The translations under genes were made by a program, and so were the position numbers. A stretch of 64,000 nucleotides of DNA from Lewinellaceae bacterium (GTDB lineage: Bacteria; Bacteroidota; Bacteroidia; Chitinophagales; Saprospiraceae). The notes beneath the pieces are model-generated. The model was not told the DNA's origin, did not search any database, and saw only the letters and a program-made list of their open reading frames with translations. The DNA is taken from the NCBI GenBank assembly GCA_020636355.1, contig JACJYB010000013.1:76428-140427 (forward strand). The letters are read 5' to 3'. Position 1 is the stretch's first letter. Every line of letters begins with the position of its first letter. This document shows positions 35,227-44,574 of the stretch, in pieces.

Positions 35227-35865
35227 ATGTCAGTAAAGCTTGGAGAAGCAGCTCCTAATTTTAAAGCAAAGACGACGCAGGGAGACCTTGAGTTCTACGA
35301 TTATCTTGGTGAATCCTGGGGCATCTTATTTTCGCATCCGGCGGATTTTACGCCGGTATGCACCACTGAACTGGGTACCGTGGCAAGACTTAAGCCAGAA
35401 TTCGACAAACGCAATGTAAAGGTGATTGCCCTGAGTGTGGATCCACTCGAATCGCACATGGCGTGGCTCGGAGACATTGAAGAGACGCAGCACACGACGA
35501 TGAATTATCCTATCATTGCTGATGAAAGCAAAGAAATTGCTGAACAATACGATATGATTCATCCCGGAGCCGCCGAAAAATCAACAGTACGCTCGGTATT
35601 TGTGATCGGTCCGGACAAGAAGGTTAAATTGACCTTGACCTATCCCCCATCAACAGGACGGAATTTCCAGGAGATCCTGCGGGTCATCGATTCCTTACAA
35701 TTGACGGCATACCATAGCGTAGCCACTCCGGCTGATTGGGTGGATGGCGAAGAGGTGGTGATCCTCCCATCTGTAAAGGATGAAGACATCCCGTCGAAAT
35801 TCCCGAAGGGGTATACCAAAATTAAGCCCTACCTGCGGATGACTCCGCAACCCAACAAAGACTAA
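35227..35865 (+). CDS. Peroxiredoxin, 1-Cys (Prx6) type
   Basis: This 212-aa enzyme reduces hydroperoxides. The peroxidatic cysteine lies in HPADFTPVCTTELG (residue 45), and the Prx6-clade extension runs ATPADWVDGEEVVILPS and KGYTKIKPYLRMTP at the C-terminus. No resolving cysteine is visible, so it is the 1-Cys type and needs an outside reductant. It follows the ThiF-rhodanese gene by 39 bp. Confidence 0.95.
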   Translation: MSVKLGEAAPNFKAKTTQGDLEFYDYLGESWGILFSHPADFTPVCTTELGTVARLKPEFDKRNVKVIALSVDPLESHMAWLGDIEETQHTTMNYPIIADESKEIAEQYDMIHPGAAEKSTVRSVFVIGPDKKVKLTLTYPPSTGRNFQEILRVIDSLQLTAYHSVATPADWVDGEEVVILPSVKDEDIPSKFPKGYTKIKPYLRMTPQPNKD

Positions 35866-35872
35866 CGGATCG

Positions 35873-35904
35873 ACCGGGATGCTGTAAGGTATCCCGGTTT
35901 TGTT
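35873..35904 (+). terminator. Intrinsic terminator of the peroxiredoxin gene
   Basis: Stem accgggat/atcccggt (35873-35898, 10-nt loop) is followed by tttgtttt. It lies between two convergent genes. Confidence 0.85.
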
Positions 35905-36585
35905 TTAGTTCAATTGATACGCTATCAATTCAGTAGAAAAGGTCGAATTAAATAGATCCACTGCTTCTCTCCGAATGCAGCCAATTCCCTGGGCATAATA
36001 GATCAAATCAGAAGGCCTTCCACTCCCGTCACCATCAGTTGTAATGACCGATGAACATTCAATAAAATCCAATTCAATGGAGTCACGGATCTGCTGATGA
36101 CCACCAGCTATCTCGAACTGATCTACCGGCAGCAATGTAATGTTATGGTATTCCAAATAATAAGAATAATTCCCGGAGGAACATGGCCCTGGGATAAGGA
36201 CCACGCGGGCTGTATTCCAATGTGAAAGCCTCGTCGTGTCCAGGACACACCGTGGAAAGGCATTTATTGAACCCGGTGTCCCTGATTGCTCATAGAAGGC
36301 TCCGCCCTCCTCAAACATCCAATATCCTCGATTGAAATAGAAGTAATCTATGGAATTCACCGTGGTGTCTTTCAGGATAGTCAAGGTATCCAGCTGATCA
36401 ATGAATTCGGATTCCAGGGTCTGATCATCAAAAAAAGTCGAGTGGGTACTGTAAACCCAGTTGTTTCCAACAGCTAGCGGAAAATACTGAATACCATGTT
36501 TCACCTCTTTCTGGTCTGGCTGAAGTTCCGGATCACAGCTTAGGAACAAAATCATTAGAAGGGGTAGGTATTTTAGCGATCTCAT
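35905..36585 (-). CDS. Lipoprotein of unknown function
   Basis: This 226-aa protein has a lipoprotein signal (MRSLKYLPLLMILFLSC, lipobox LFLSC). The mature part is rich in Asp, Ser, Thr and Tyr and probably all beta (YFPLAVGNNWVYSTH; YYAQGIGCIRREAVD). I do not recognise the family. It shares direction with the small membrane protein and the alpha-L-fucosidase upstream, so a surface glycan context is possible. Confidence 0.75.
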   Translation of the reverse strand: MRSLKYLPLLMILFLSCDPELQPDQKEVKHGIQYFPLAVGNNWVYSTHSTFFDDQTLESEFIDQLDTLTILKDTTVNSIDYFYFNRGYWMFEEGGAFYEQSGTPGSINAFPRCVLDTTRLSHWNTARVVLIPGPCSSGNYSYYLEYHNITLLPVDQFEIAGGHQQIRDSIELDFIECSSVITTDGDGSGRPSDLIYYAQGIGCIRREAVDLFNSTFSTELIAYQLN

Positions 36586-36616
36586 AATGCAAATCTAAAC
36601 GAAGTGCACACACCAA

Positions 36617-36823
36617 TCAAGGCCTGTAACACCCCTTGTTCCTCGAGCGGATCTGCTGGAAGACTGCAAAAGCGATCAATGCGATACCAGCCAAAGTGAT
36701 CAATGATTGCCAGGGATATCCAACGCGGACCCATTCCGATAGAAAAAGGGTGAATACGCCACCGTAAGCCCACAGACAGGAATTATTCCGGTAGGATACC
36801 GGAGAACAGGACTGGTTACTCAT
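36617..36823 (-). CDS. Small membrane protein (uncertain)
   Basis: This 68-aa open frame starts with an ATG overlapping the fucosidase stop (ATGA, 36820-36823). It has two hydrophobic parts (WAYGGVFTLFLSEWV and LITLAGIALIAFAVFQQI). The overlap favours a real, translationally coupled gene, but there is no family match I recognise. It ends about 30 bp before the lipoprotein gene. Confidence 0.45.
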   Translation of the reverse strand: MSNQSCSPVSYRNNSCLWAYGGVFTLFLSEWVRVGYPWQSLITLAGIALIAFAVFQQIRSRNKGCYRP

Positions 36824-38127
36824 TCTAATTCAAGTTTTCCTTTTAATTGGACGGCAATTACCGTCATATCCGGGTCCAGAACATAATCTGGAACATCGAT
36901 GTAAATTAATCCAGCGTGGGTGCTCCAATAAGGCTTCATCATCACCTGATGATCCAATTTAGTACCGTCACCAACCACCCGGATCCGGTTGATCTGGTTT
37001 TTAACGCCACGCAACTCAATTTGTCCCTGCGGATGGTAAGGCAGGAATAAGTACAAGGTCTGACCATCGGCTGACAAGGTCGAGGGACCATAAAAATAAC
37101 CGGGAGGCAATCCAGCTTGTGATCCGTAAATGGCTTCCTGGTGTTTTTGCGTCCATCGTCCCATATCCAGAAGCACCTGGGATTGTTCGGCCGGGATGGT
37201 GCCATCGGCTTTTGGACCAATATCCAATAATAAATTCCCGCCATGGCCGATGACGTTTGCAAAGATCTGAATGATTTGCCGGGAGGTCTTGTAATTCGTA
37301 TCGTTTGGCTGATATCCCCAGGAGTCATTCATCGTCATGCATAATTCCCAATAGGGGTCTACCGGCTTATTAACTGGCAACCCTTGTTCCGGGGTAGCAT
37401 AATCACCGTGACCGGCTAATCGTGAATTGATGATCACATCCTTATTGGCGGATAACAGGCGCTTTCTGACTTTTGCTGCTTCCCATTTTTCGGCAGAAAA
37501 TTCCCAATCACCGTCAAACCACCACAAGTCGGGATGGTAGGCTGATTCCAGCTCATCCAGCTGTCCCTGATAATACGAAAGAAAACGCTGCCACCGCTGG
37601 GTGTCAGCGTTGGCGTCATATCGCTTGATATTCTTCGTTTCATTCGGGTAATCCGTGAAGGACCAGTCCGGCAAAGAATAATACAACCCTATGCGTAATC
37701 CCTGCTGCTTCGCCGCTTGGATATAGGGCGTTAACACATCTCTTCTTGCGGCGCTGTTTACCGCATTAAGTTCACTGCCTCTGGAATTCCAGAGGGAAAA
37801 CCCGTCGTGGTGACGCGTAGTAATTACGGTATATTTGGCGCCACTGGTTTTGATTAGATGCGCCCATTCGGCAGGATCGTATTTCGATGCAGTAAATCCC
37901 TCGGTCTGCTTAAGGTAATCCTCATGACTTAGGTATTCATTAAAAAATGACCACGATTCATCGATGCCTTTAACGGCGTAAATGCCCCAGTGGATAAAGA
38001 TGCCCAACTTGGCATCATGAAACCACTGCATCCGTTTTGCTTCATTAAGGGAATCCGGCTGACCTAATCCGGTCCTAACCAGCGACAATAGCAGCAACCC
38101 GGTCCAATACCATTTATTCAAACTCAT
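36820..38127 (-). CDS. Alpha-L-fucosidase (GH29)
   Basis: This 435-aa secreted glycoside hydrolase has a signal peptide (MSLNKWYWTGLLLLSLVRTG). GH29 features are KLGIFIHWGIYAV, YTVITTRHHDGFSLWNS, LRIGLYYSLPDWS, and the nucleophile region PDLWWFDGDWEF. These enzymes remove alpha-linked L-fucose from glycans. The C-terminus has a short beta domain (GQTLYLFLPYHPQGQIELRG). No fucose uptake or metabolism genes are adjacent. It heads a minus-strand unit with the small membrane protein and lipoprotein. Confidence 0.94.
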   Translation of the reverse strand: MSLNKWYWTGLLLLSLVRTGLGQPDSLNEAKRMQWFHDAKLGIFIHWGIYAVKGIDESWSFFNEYLSHEDYLKQTEGFTASKYDPAEWAHLIKTSGAKYTVITTRHHDGFSLWNSRGSELNAVNSAARRDVLTPYIQAAKQQGLRIGLYYSLPDWSFTDYPNETKNIKRYDANADTQRWQRFLSYYQGQLDELESAYHPDLWWFDGDWEFSAEKWEAAKVRKRLLSANKDVIINSRLAGHGDYATPEQGLPVNKPVDPYWELCMTMNDSWGYQPNDTNYKTSRQIIQIFANVIGHGGNLLLDIGPKADGTIPAEQSQVLLDMGRWTQKHQEAIYGSQAGLPPGYFYGPSTLSADGQTLYLFLPYHPQGQIELRGVKNQINRIRVVGDGTKLDHQVMMKPYWSTHAGLIYIDVPDYVLDPDMTVIAVQLKGKLELE

Positions 38128-38227
38128 TGCGATCCTTTACGGGGAACAAGATACTAAGATTTGAATTTCGGTTTTGTGATGCAAATCCCACCTTTCGCTT
38201 TGCTGATTAATTCTCTACATTTGGCTG

Positions 38228-38458
38228 ATGGATCACACCAATGTAGCTAAAGGGTTAGTTGTTGTAGGGGGCGTTATCCTGGCAATCGGTCTTGTTTGGT
38301 ATTTTTGGGGCGATAAATTATCCTGGATCGGTCATTTACCCGGAGACATCCGGATTGAAAAAGAGAACGTACGCATCTACATCCCGATCACAACCATGAT
38401 CCTGGCCAGCCTCCTGATTTCGATCCTACTACGTGTGTTCAGACACTTGATGCATTGA
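38228..38458 (+). CDS. DUF2905 membrane protein
   Basis: This 76-aa protein has two membrane segments (VAKGLVVVGGVILAIGLVWYF and ITTMILASLLISILLRVF, cited in part) around a conserved loop (IGHLPGDIRIEKENVRIYIP). It matches the DUF2905 family of unknown function. A TACATTTG -7-like box lies at 38216-38223, very close to the ATG, without a good -33 element. Confidence 0.9.
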   Translation: MDHTNVAKGLVVVGGVILAIGLVWYFWGDKLSWIGHLPGDIRIEKENVRIYIPITTMILASLLISILLRVFRHLMH

Positions 38459-38501
38459 TTTAAAGTGAAGAAATCTATTTAAAAAGTTAATTAACCGATT
38501 T

Positions 38502-39275
38502 ATGGGTAGCCGGCACAGCATAGATATTAACTGCGATATGGGAGAAAGCTTCGGCATTTATACCATTGGTCAGGATGAAAAGATTTTCCCTTACATCACC
38601 TCCTGCAGCATAGCCTGTGGCTTTCATGGGGGAGATCCGTTAAATATAGAGAAAACGATTATCCATGCGCTGCATGAACAAGTCAGCATCGGAGCGCACC
38701 CTTCCTACCCGGACCTTGCCGGATTTGGACGTCGTAAAATGTCAATTGCTCCGGCAGAACTCAAAGCCATAGTCAAATACCAGATCGCGGCGATCAAAGG
38801 CATGACCGAGGCGGAAGGTGGCCGGTTGGCATATGTTAAGCCCCACGGGGCATTATACAATACTGCATCTGACCAGGAGCCTGAATGTTTGGCCATTATT
38901 CAGGCCATCCTTGAAATTGACGACCGGCTTCCACTGATGGGATTGGCAGGCAGCAGGATGGAGGAACTAGCCCAGCAATATCAACACCCATTCATCGCAG
39001 AGGCTTTTGCCGACCGCCATTATGAACCGGATGGACAATTGCGATCCCGGGCGAAAGAGGATGCCGTGATCTCTGATCCCAACACGGCTGCCAGTCAAGT
39101 TATTTCCATTATCCTGAATCAGGAAGTTCAAGCCATTGACGGGTCGATGATCCCCATTAAGGCGCATAGCATTTGCATCCATGGAGATAATCCTATGGCG
39201 GTAGATATACTCCAGGCTATCGATAAGAAACTGGAAGTACATGGAATCCAAAAACAAAGCATTGCTGCCTTATGA
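38502..39275 (+). CDS. pxpA: 5-oxoprolinase subunit PxpA (LamB/YcsF family)
   Basis: PxpA is one of three subunits of the ATP-dependent 5-oxoprolinase that opens 5-oxoproline to glutamate. This 257-aa protein has all family marks: DINCDMGESFG at the start, SCSIACGFHGGDPLNI, QVSIGAHPSYPDLAGFGRR, VKPHGALYN, AEAFADRHYEPDGQLRSR and HSICIHGDNP. Its end overlaps pxpB by 4 bp (ATGA), and the order pxpA-pxpB-pxpC is preserved. Confidence 0.97.
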   Translation: MGSRHSIDINCDMGESFGIYTIGQDEKIFPYITSCSIACGFHGGDPLNIEKTIIHALHEQVSIGAHPSYPDLAGFGRRKMSIAPAELKAIVKYQIAAIKGMTEAEGGRLAYVKPHGALYNTASDQEPECLAIIQAILEIDDRLPLMGLAGSRMEELAQQYQHPFIAEAFADRHYEPDGQLRSRAKEDAVISDPNTAASQVISIILNQEVQAIDGSMIPIKAHSICIHGDNPMAVDILQAIDKKLEVHGIQKQSIAAL

Positions 39276-39985
39276 CCATCCAGACATTTGGTGATCAGGC
39301 TATCATCCTGCAGTTTTCTTCCGAGATTGATCCGGAGGCACATCATCAGGTCATTGCACATCTGAAACATCTGCAGCAAAAAAGCCTCCCGGGAATTAAA
39401 TTCCTGATCCCGGCGTATGGATCGCTTACCATTGGTTATAATCCTGAGAAAATCAGTTTTGAGGCATTGAGTACCCTGGTGGAAAATTATCATCGGAAGG
39501 CAGAGAAGACCGAGTCATTTCCAGGAACCAGACGATGGAAAATTCCGGTGTGCTATGATGGATCCTTTGCACAAGACCTGGAATTGGTCGGTGAGTACAC
39601 AGGACTTGGATCAGATGAGATCGTTAGACAACATAGCAGTCAGACATACAGGGTTTATATGATCGGATTCCTGCCTGGGTTTCCTTATTTAGGAATACTG
39701 CCTGACGCTCTGATAACGCCACGGCGAAAGTCCCCACGACTCCGCGTCCCGGCGGGATCGGTAGGGATTGCACAGCGACAAACCGGCATATACCCCAGTG
39801 AAGCGCCGGGGGGCTGGCAAATCATTGGTCGTACCCCGATCCCAATGTTTAACCGAGACGATCAAACCTTCCTCCTCCAAGCAGGAGATGAAGTCTGTTT
39901 TGATCCAATAACCACCGAGGCATATGCTGAATGGACCGATCGTCTAGCCCATTCAGCATGGAATACAACCGAATTATATGCATAA
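39272..39985 (+). CDS. pxpB: 5-oxoprolinase subunit PxpB (KipI-like)
   Basis: This 237-aa protein has the KipI/allophanate hydrolase subunit 1 pattern: FGDQAIILQF, a cyclophilin-like C-terminal domain YMIGFLPGFPYLGILP, LRVPAGSVGIAQRQTGIYP and GGWQIIGRTPIPMFN. It acts with PxpA and PxpC in 5-oxoprolinase. It overlaps pxpA by 4 bp and pxpC by 8 bp. Confidence 0.96.
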   Translation: MTIQTFGDQAIILQFSSEIDPEAHHQVIAHLKHLQQKSLPGIKFLIPAYGSLTIGYNPEKISFEALSTLVENYHRKAEKTESFPGTRRWKIPVCYDGSFAQDLELVGEYTGLGSDEIVRQHSSQTYRVYMIGFLPGFPYLGILPDALITPRRKSPRLRVPAGSVGIAQRQTGIYPSEAPGGWQIIGRTPIPMFNRDDQTFLLQAGDEVCFDPITTEAYAEWTDRLAHSAWNTTELYA

Positions 39986-40934
39986 CCTGTTACGGATCGA
40001 ATGCATCCACCCTGGTTTGATGACCACCATTCAGGATCAGGGCAGATCGGGCCAACAACATGTGGGTATACCGCCCGGTGGTGCGCTCGATGGTCTATCG
40101 GCCCGGATAGCCAATACGCTGGTCGGTAATCCAACAAGCCATCCTGTTCTCGAAATAACCGTAATAGGTCCTCAGTTAAAATTTCACAACGACTGCCAAA
40201 TAGCTTTGACGGGAGCCCGTATCCCCGTTCTCGCGGACGGTCACAGTGTTCCTTTTTATCAAACCATCAATCTACCGGCAGGAACAATCTTACGACTGGG
40301 CCAGGTGATCAATGGCTGTCGGACCTATTTGGCAGTAGGTGGCGCTTGGAAGGTGGATCAGTGGCTTGGTAGCTCAAGCGCGTTAACTTCAACCCGACAG
40401 GAACACACACCTTTCGCTTATCTAAAATCGAAGTCCATACTGAATATTGAATTGCGTGAAAGCATTCAACCAGTGTCCATTCCTTCATTCTGGTGGCCGG
40501 ATTATACGCACTTTCCTCCGATCCGGCTGATGCCCGGACCAGAGTTCTTCTCCGTAGACCACCGTTCTCTGGATCTTCTGCTCAGTCAGTCACATATTGT
40601 ATCACGGGATTCCAATCGTATGGGCTACCGTTTGAAAAGCCGGATACAGTTTTCGGAGACCAGCCGTGAGATCCTGTCATCCGCGATCCTTCCTGGCACC
40701 ATCCAAATCACCTCCTCAGGTCAACCTATTTTATTACTTGCCGATGCACAAACTACCGGAGGATATTTTCGTGTGGGTCAGGTGATCGGTGCAGATATTG
40801 ATCTTCTCGGGCAATTAAAGCCTGGTGATGAAATCGGCTTCGTGATGGTTACCAGCCATGCCGCATTAAAAGCTGGCGATGAATACCTGAATCGCGAAGC
40901 ACTGATCATGGCTTCCATCCGTAAAGCCCGATGA
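39978..40934 (+). CDS. pxpC: 5-oxoprolinase subunit PxpC (KipA-like)
   Basis: This 318-aa protein matches the biotin-dependent carboxyltransferase / KipA family: GLMTTIQDQGRSGQQHVGIPPGGALD (cited in part), NPTSHPVLEITVIGPQ, ALTGARIP, and LLADAQTTGGYFRVGQVI near the end. It should pair with PxpB in a heteromer. It is the third gene of the pxp operon. Confidence 0.96.
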   Translation: MHNLLRIECIHPGLMTTIQDQGRSGQQHVGIPPGGALDGLSARIANTLVGNPTSHPVLEITVIGPQLKFHNDCQIALTGARIPVLADGHSVPFYQTINLPAGTILRLGQVINGCRTYLAVGGAWKVDQWLGSSSALTSTRQEHTPFAYLKSKSILNIELRESIQPVSIPSFWWPDYTHFPPIRLMPGPEFFSVDHRSLDLLLSQSHIVSRDSNRMGYRLKSRIQFSETSREILSSAILPGTIQITSSGQPILLLADAQTTGGYFRVGQVIGADIDLLGQLKPGDEIGFVMVTSHAALKAGDEYLNREALIMASIRKAR

Positions 40935-40966
40935 AAGAAGCCCCGTAGCAATTAGCAGCACCATTG

Positions 40967-41767
40967 ATGATGAATAAACGTACGCTGGAATATCTGAACC
41001 GATTAGGGTATTATGAACCGGTCACTCCAACTGTGCAGCATTTAAATGCCTTACAGAACCGGCACCTACATCGTATTCCTTTTGAGAATCTGGATATCCA
41101 TCTTGGACGAGAGATCATTCTGGACCGGGACAGGATTTACAATAAGATTGTATTGGGAAACCGGGGAGGTTTTTGCTTTGAAGTCAATTCTTTATTTCAG
41201 GAATTACTTGAGGCTCTGGGATACACCTGTTATCTAATCTCGTGTGCAGTTTTTTCAGAAGTTGAACAGGCATTCACCATCGAAGGAGGCCATGCCGCTA
41301 TCGTAGTACTTTTGAATGGTAAAAGATGGTTGGTCGATGTTGGTTTTGGTGATGGGATCCAATTCCCGGTAACCATTCCCGGCAATCAGTCCGAACGGCA
41401 TAATCACCGCTACTTCCAGGTCTTCGAAATGGATCAACAAACCTTCCAGCTAATGAAATCGGACGATTGCGTGAAATGGATACCTATGTATCGATTTCAG
41501 GACCTTCCGGTGGAACTGAATTATTTCAAACCGATGTGTTATTTCCATCAGACCTCTCTGACATCGCCATTTACGCAGCGACGCATATGTACAAAACTGG
41601 TACCGAATGGGCGTATTACACTAACCGGAGACCGCATCATCCGAACATTTAGGGATGATCGTCAAGAAACCAGTATTGACATACAATCTTTTGATAACTA
41701 TTTGAACGATCTTTTTGACATGCGGGTCAATGGTGACTGGATAACCCCCAGCAAAGAACCGACCTAG
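40967..41767 (+). CDS. nat: Arylamine N-acetyltransferase
   Basis: This 266-aa protein is NAT-like by length and by its catalytic triad: Cys in NRGGFCFEVN (near residue 70), His in EGGHAAIVV and Asp in WLVDVGFGDG. These enzymes transfer acetyl groups to arylamines or hydrazines. ATGs at 40967 and 40970 are adjacent, and one was chosen arbitrarily. The gene follows the pxp operon by 32 bp, so it may be read from the same transcript. Confidence 0.93.
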   Translation: MMNKRTLEYLNRLGYYEPVTPTVQHLNALQNRHLHRIPFENLDIHLGREIILDRDRIYNKIVLGNRGGFCFEVNSLFQELLEALGYTCYLISCAVFSEVEQAFTIEGGHAAIVVLLNGKRWLVDVGFGDGIQFPVTIPGNQSERHNHRYFQVFEMDQQTFQLMKSDDCVKWIPMYRFQDLPVELNYFKPMCYFHQTSLTSPFTQRRICTKLVPNGRITLTGDRIIRTFRDDRQETSIDIQSFDNYLNDLFDMRVNGDWITPSKEPT

Positions 41768-41821
41768 GAAGTAGCGGTGCAGGCCGGCATCTGGACAACA
41801 AGTTTTTCCCCGGATAACCTA

Positions 41822-42457
41822 TTATTTACCAGCTTTTTTAGGTGGCATGGTTCCAAATACCCGGTCCCAGAACATGGAAGACACCCCAAACGCTTTCTCC
41901 GGATACTTATAATGGTGTAAGGCATGATGGCGGTACTGGGCTTTTAAATAGCCAGGAACCGGCGTAGTATGCGTCTTATAATGGATGTAGGTATAAAATA
42001 AATACCCGGTAAGAAATCCAGCCAGGAACAGGTAAACATTCGCCCCCAGGATAAGTAGGCCGATCAGGTAAAGTGTTGCAATAATTAGTAACCCTGGAGC
42101 TGGCGGCATGATGATACGGCTAACATCGCGGGGATAGTCATGATGAATACCGTGAAAGATATAACTAATCCGGGCAGCCAATTTTGACTTGGGAAAATAA
42201 TGGTCCAAATGGAAAAAGTAACGATGGGCAAAATATTCAAAGAAGGTCCAGAAAACGAATGCACCCAAATACCACAATGCTGCAATACCTGGCTGCACCA
42301 TCTTTCCCAATTTCCAGGATAGAGCTAAGAAGCCCAGGATGATCAATGCATAGATAGCTGCCGATACCCGCGGTGGCGATTTGGAAAAAAACTCAAGCGC
42401 GGGATTCTGAAATATCTGGCCTTGAGCACCGGCCGTGTCATTTGGAGTTTGGTTCAT
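41822..42457 (-). CDS. Fatty acid / sterol desaturase-hydroxylase family protein
   Basis: This 211-aa integral membrane di-iron enzyme carries the histidine clusters HRYFFHLDH, FHGIHHDYP, YIHYKTHT and YRHHALHHYKYP in a short four-helix membrane frame. The order fits the fatty acid 2-hydroxylase branch. Bacteroidota make sphingolipids, so hydroxylation of a sphingolipid acyl chain is plausible, but the substrate is inferred. The gene is monocistronic and convergent with nat. Confidence 0.88.
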   Translation of the reverse strand: MNQTPNDTAGAQGQIFQNPALEFFSKSPPRVSAAIYALIILGFLALSWKLGKMVQPGIAALWYLGAFVFWTFFEYFAHRYFFHLDHYFPKSKLAARISYIFHGIHHDYPRDVSRIIMPPAPGLLIIATLYLIGLLILGANVYLFLAGFLTGYLFYTYIHYKTHTTPVPGYLKAQYRHHALHHYKYPEKAFGVSSMFWDRVFGTMPPKKAGK

Positions 42458-42893
42458 GTCTCAATCTTTCTTATGCAACAATGCAAAAATAGAGTATAGC
42501 AGTCTTCAGGGGAATATTTTATAGCTATAAAATTACAAACACTTCAAGGAATTCGTGACAAACTGACAACATATCAAAGAAAATTATAGTATGATCTATT
42601 GAAATTAATCGTTACAAATACTTAAAACCCAGTGATTAAAGCATACCTGCTTCTACTTATGTTACTTTGCCTTTCATTATAAGCAACGGAAATCAATACG
42701 ATAAGCGGCTCGGTCGTCACTATAGACAAACACCTTTCTGTATACCTTCTAAACTTAATGCGTAATCTCCAAATCCGGAAATGATATTAGTCATGTGCAT
42801 GGTTGGGTTCATCCGTTTTCGTGCTGATGCCATACTATTTGCTGCATTGCTGCGTATCTTACACAACCCCTTGCTCTTAAACTCCGTTCAACG
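42458..42893. other. 436-bp intergenic region without visible gene
   Basis: No open frame with coding character, RNA gene or strong hairpin is visible between two divergently transcribed genes. The middle is AT-rich (42,530-42,660). Promoters of both neighbours should lie here, but no good TAnnTTTG box was found. Confidence 0.5.
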
Positions 42894-44525
42894 ATGAAGT
42901 ACCCCCTTCCTTTCACCCTAGTCACGATTTTGTTGTCAGTCTCCAGTCTGCTGGCCACCTCTTTTTATGTTGATCCGGTGGAAGGCGCCCAGTCTAATTA
43001 TGGCAGTATCTCCTCACCCTGGCATACCCTGGAAGAAGTGGTTGCAAATGGCTTCATCCGATCATCTGCTTATCAACCACTGCCATACGATGCGCAATCC
43101 AGTAAATTGACAGCTTTTCATGTAAATGCACCAATCCAGCCAGGAGATACGCTGATCCTTCTTTCCGGGTTACACGGAAGTCTTTTCCTGAAGAATTACA
43201 ATAACGCACTCCCCATAACCTTGATGGCAGCTCCCGGTGAATCACCGGTCCTGGAACAAGTACACTTGCAAGCCTGCAGTAATTGGATTTTGGATGGTCT
43301 GATTGTCAGTTCGGAGCCTTATGGGCATTACCTGTCCGATAAGTTGATCTATCTTGAATCTCATGGATGGCAGGGGCCGACAAAAAACATCACCATCCGG
43401 AACTGCCATATATACAGTACGAAAAGTCCCTGGACCAATGCTGCTGACTGGGTGAATAAGGCAAGTGATGGTTTGTTTATCAAAGCTGATTCTGTATTGG
43501 CCCAGGGAAATATACTGGAAAACGTTCATTTTGGATTAACAGCCTCCGGGGATTACATTCAGGCCATTGGCAACCAGATTATCAATTTCTCGGGCGATGG
43601 GATGCGGATTCTCGGCTCGTACATCCTGTTTGACGGCAACACAATAAAAAATTGCTACGATGTGGACGAGAACCATGATGATGGCATCCAGTCATTCACC
43701 ACGAACGGCCACATCGTTGATCATAATATCATCCGCAACAATGTCATCCTGAACTACGAAGATCCGGATCAACCCCTCCTGGGACCGTTACAGGGGATAG
43801 GTTGCTTTGACGGCTTTTACAACGACTGGCTCATCGAGAACAATCTCATCTGTGTCAATCACTGGCACGGCATTACCTTGCTTGGGGCCAATAACTGCCG
43901 TATCATCCACAATACAGTCATTGATCCGACACCGGATGAGGAACCTGGTCCCAGTTGGATCCGGATCGATGACCACAAGGACGGACGCAAGAGCAGCAAT
44001 TGTGTCGTTGCCAATAACATCGCTAACTGGATCATCGCCGACGCCGACACCTCCGGAAACTTTGAACTAAGAACATACCAGCAATACCGGGAGCAATTTG
44101 TTGATTATACAAATTATGATTTCCACCTGCTTGCCCACAGTACCCTGATTGACCGGGGTACAGCTAATTACGGCAATGGTCTTGATGCAGAAGGCACGAT
44201 CCGGCCACAAGGAGCTCAGGTAGATCCGGGTTGTTATGAGTTTTCTGCTTTAACAAGTCTTCACTCCTCTATCATTGCAAGTGAATCACAGCTCAAGCTC
44301 TACCCTAACCTGGTAGCCAACCAACTACTCCTGACGACTAAATTGGAATGGCATCACCTCGTAGTATGCGATGTACAGGGGAAGCCATTGATTTATTTAT
44401 CGCAAACCAATGATCCAAAGACAGCCACCATAGACCTAACACAATTGTCTTCCGGAGTATATTGGATTAAAGTCATATCCCGGAATGGAGAAACAACGGG
44501 CTTTGGCAAATTCATGAAGTTATAG
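42894..44525 (+). CDS. T9SS-secreted right-handed beta-helix protein
   Basis: This 543-aa protein has a signal peptide (MKYPLPFTLVTILLSVSSLL). A parallel beta-helix region follows (residues ~130-390) with recurring short strands such as NITIRNCHIY, NILENVHFGL and NRIIHNTVI-type turns, typical of pectate lyase-like and polysaccharide-acting proteins. The C-terminal ~75 residues form a type IX sorting domain (LKLYPNLVANQLLL, GVYWIKVISRNGET). It is probably secreted and attached at the surface by T9SS. The substrate is unknown. Confidence 0.87.
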   Translation: MKYPLPFTLVTILLSVSSLLATSFYVDPVEGAQSNYGSISSPWHTLEEVVANGFIRSSAYQPLPYDAQSSKLTAFHVNAPIQPGDTLILLSGLHGSLFLKNYNNALPITLMAAPGESPVLEQVHLQACSNWILDGLIVSSEPYGHYLSDKLIYLESHGWQGPTKNITIRNCHIYSTKSPWTNAADWVNKASDGLFIKADSVLAQGNILENVHFGLTASGDYIQAIGNQIINFSGDGMRILGSYILFDGNTIKNCYDVDENHDDGIQSFTTNGHIVDHNIIRNNVILNYEDPDQPLLGPLQGIGCFDGFYNDWLIENNLICVNHWHGITLLGANNCRIIHNTVIDPTPDEEPGPSWIRIDDHKDGRKSSNCVVANNIANWIIADADTSGNFELRTYQQYREQFVDYTNYDFHLLAHSTLIDRGTANYGNGLDAEGTIRPQGAQVDPGCYEFSALTSLHSSIIASESQLKLYPNLVANQLLLTTKLEWHHLVVCDVQGKPLIYLSQTNDPKTATIDLTQLSSGVYWIKVISRNGETTGFGKFMKL

Positions 44526-44574
44526 TTGAATGGCTATGACATTATTATTTGTATTACATGTAATTATGAATCAT

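Noticed and set aside
42458..42893. Possible degraded gene or RNA in the 436-bp gap
   Set aside because: No frame with coding character, no strong hairpin and no recognised RNA motif.
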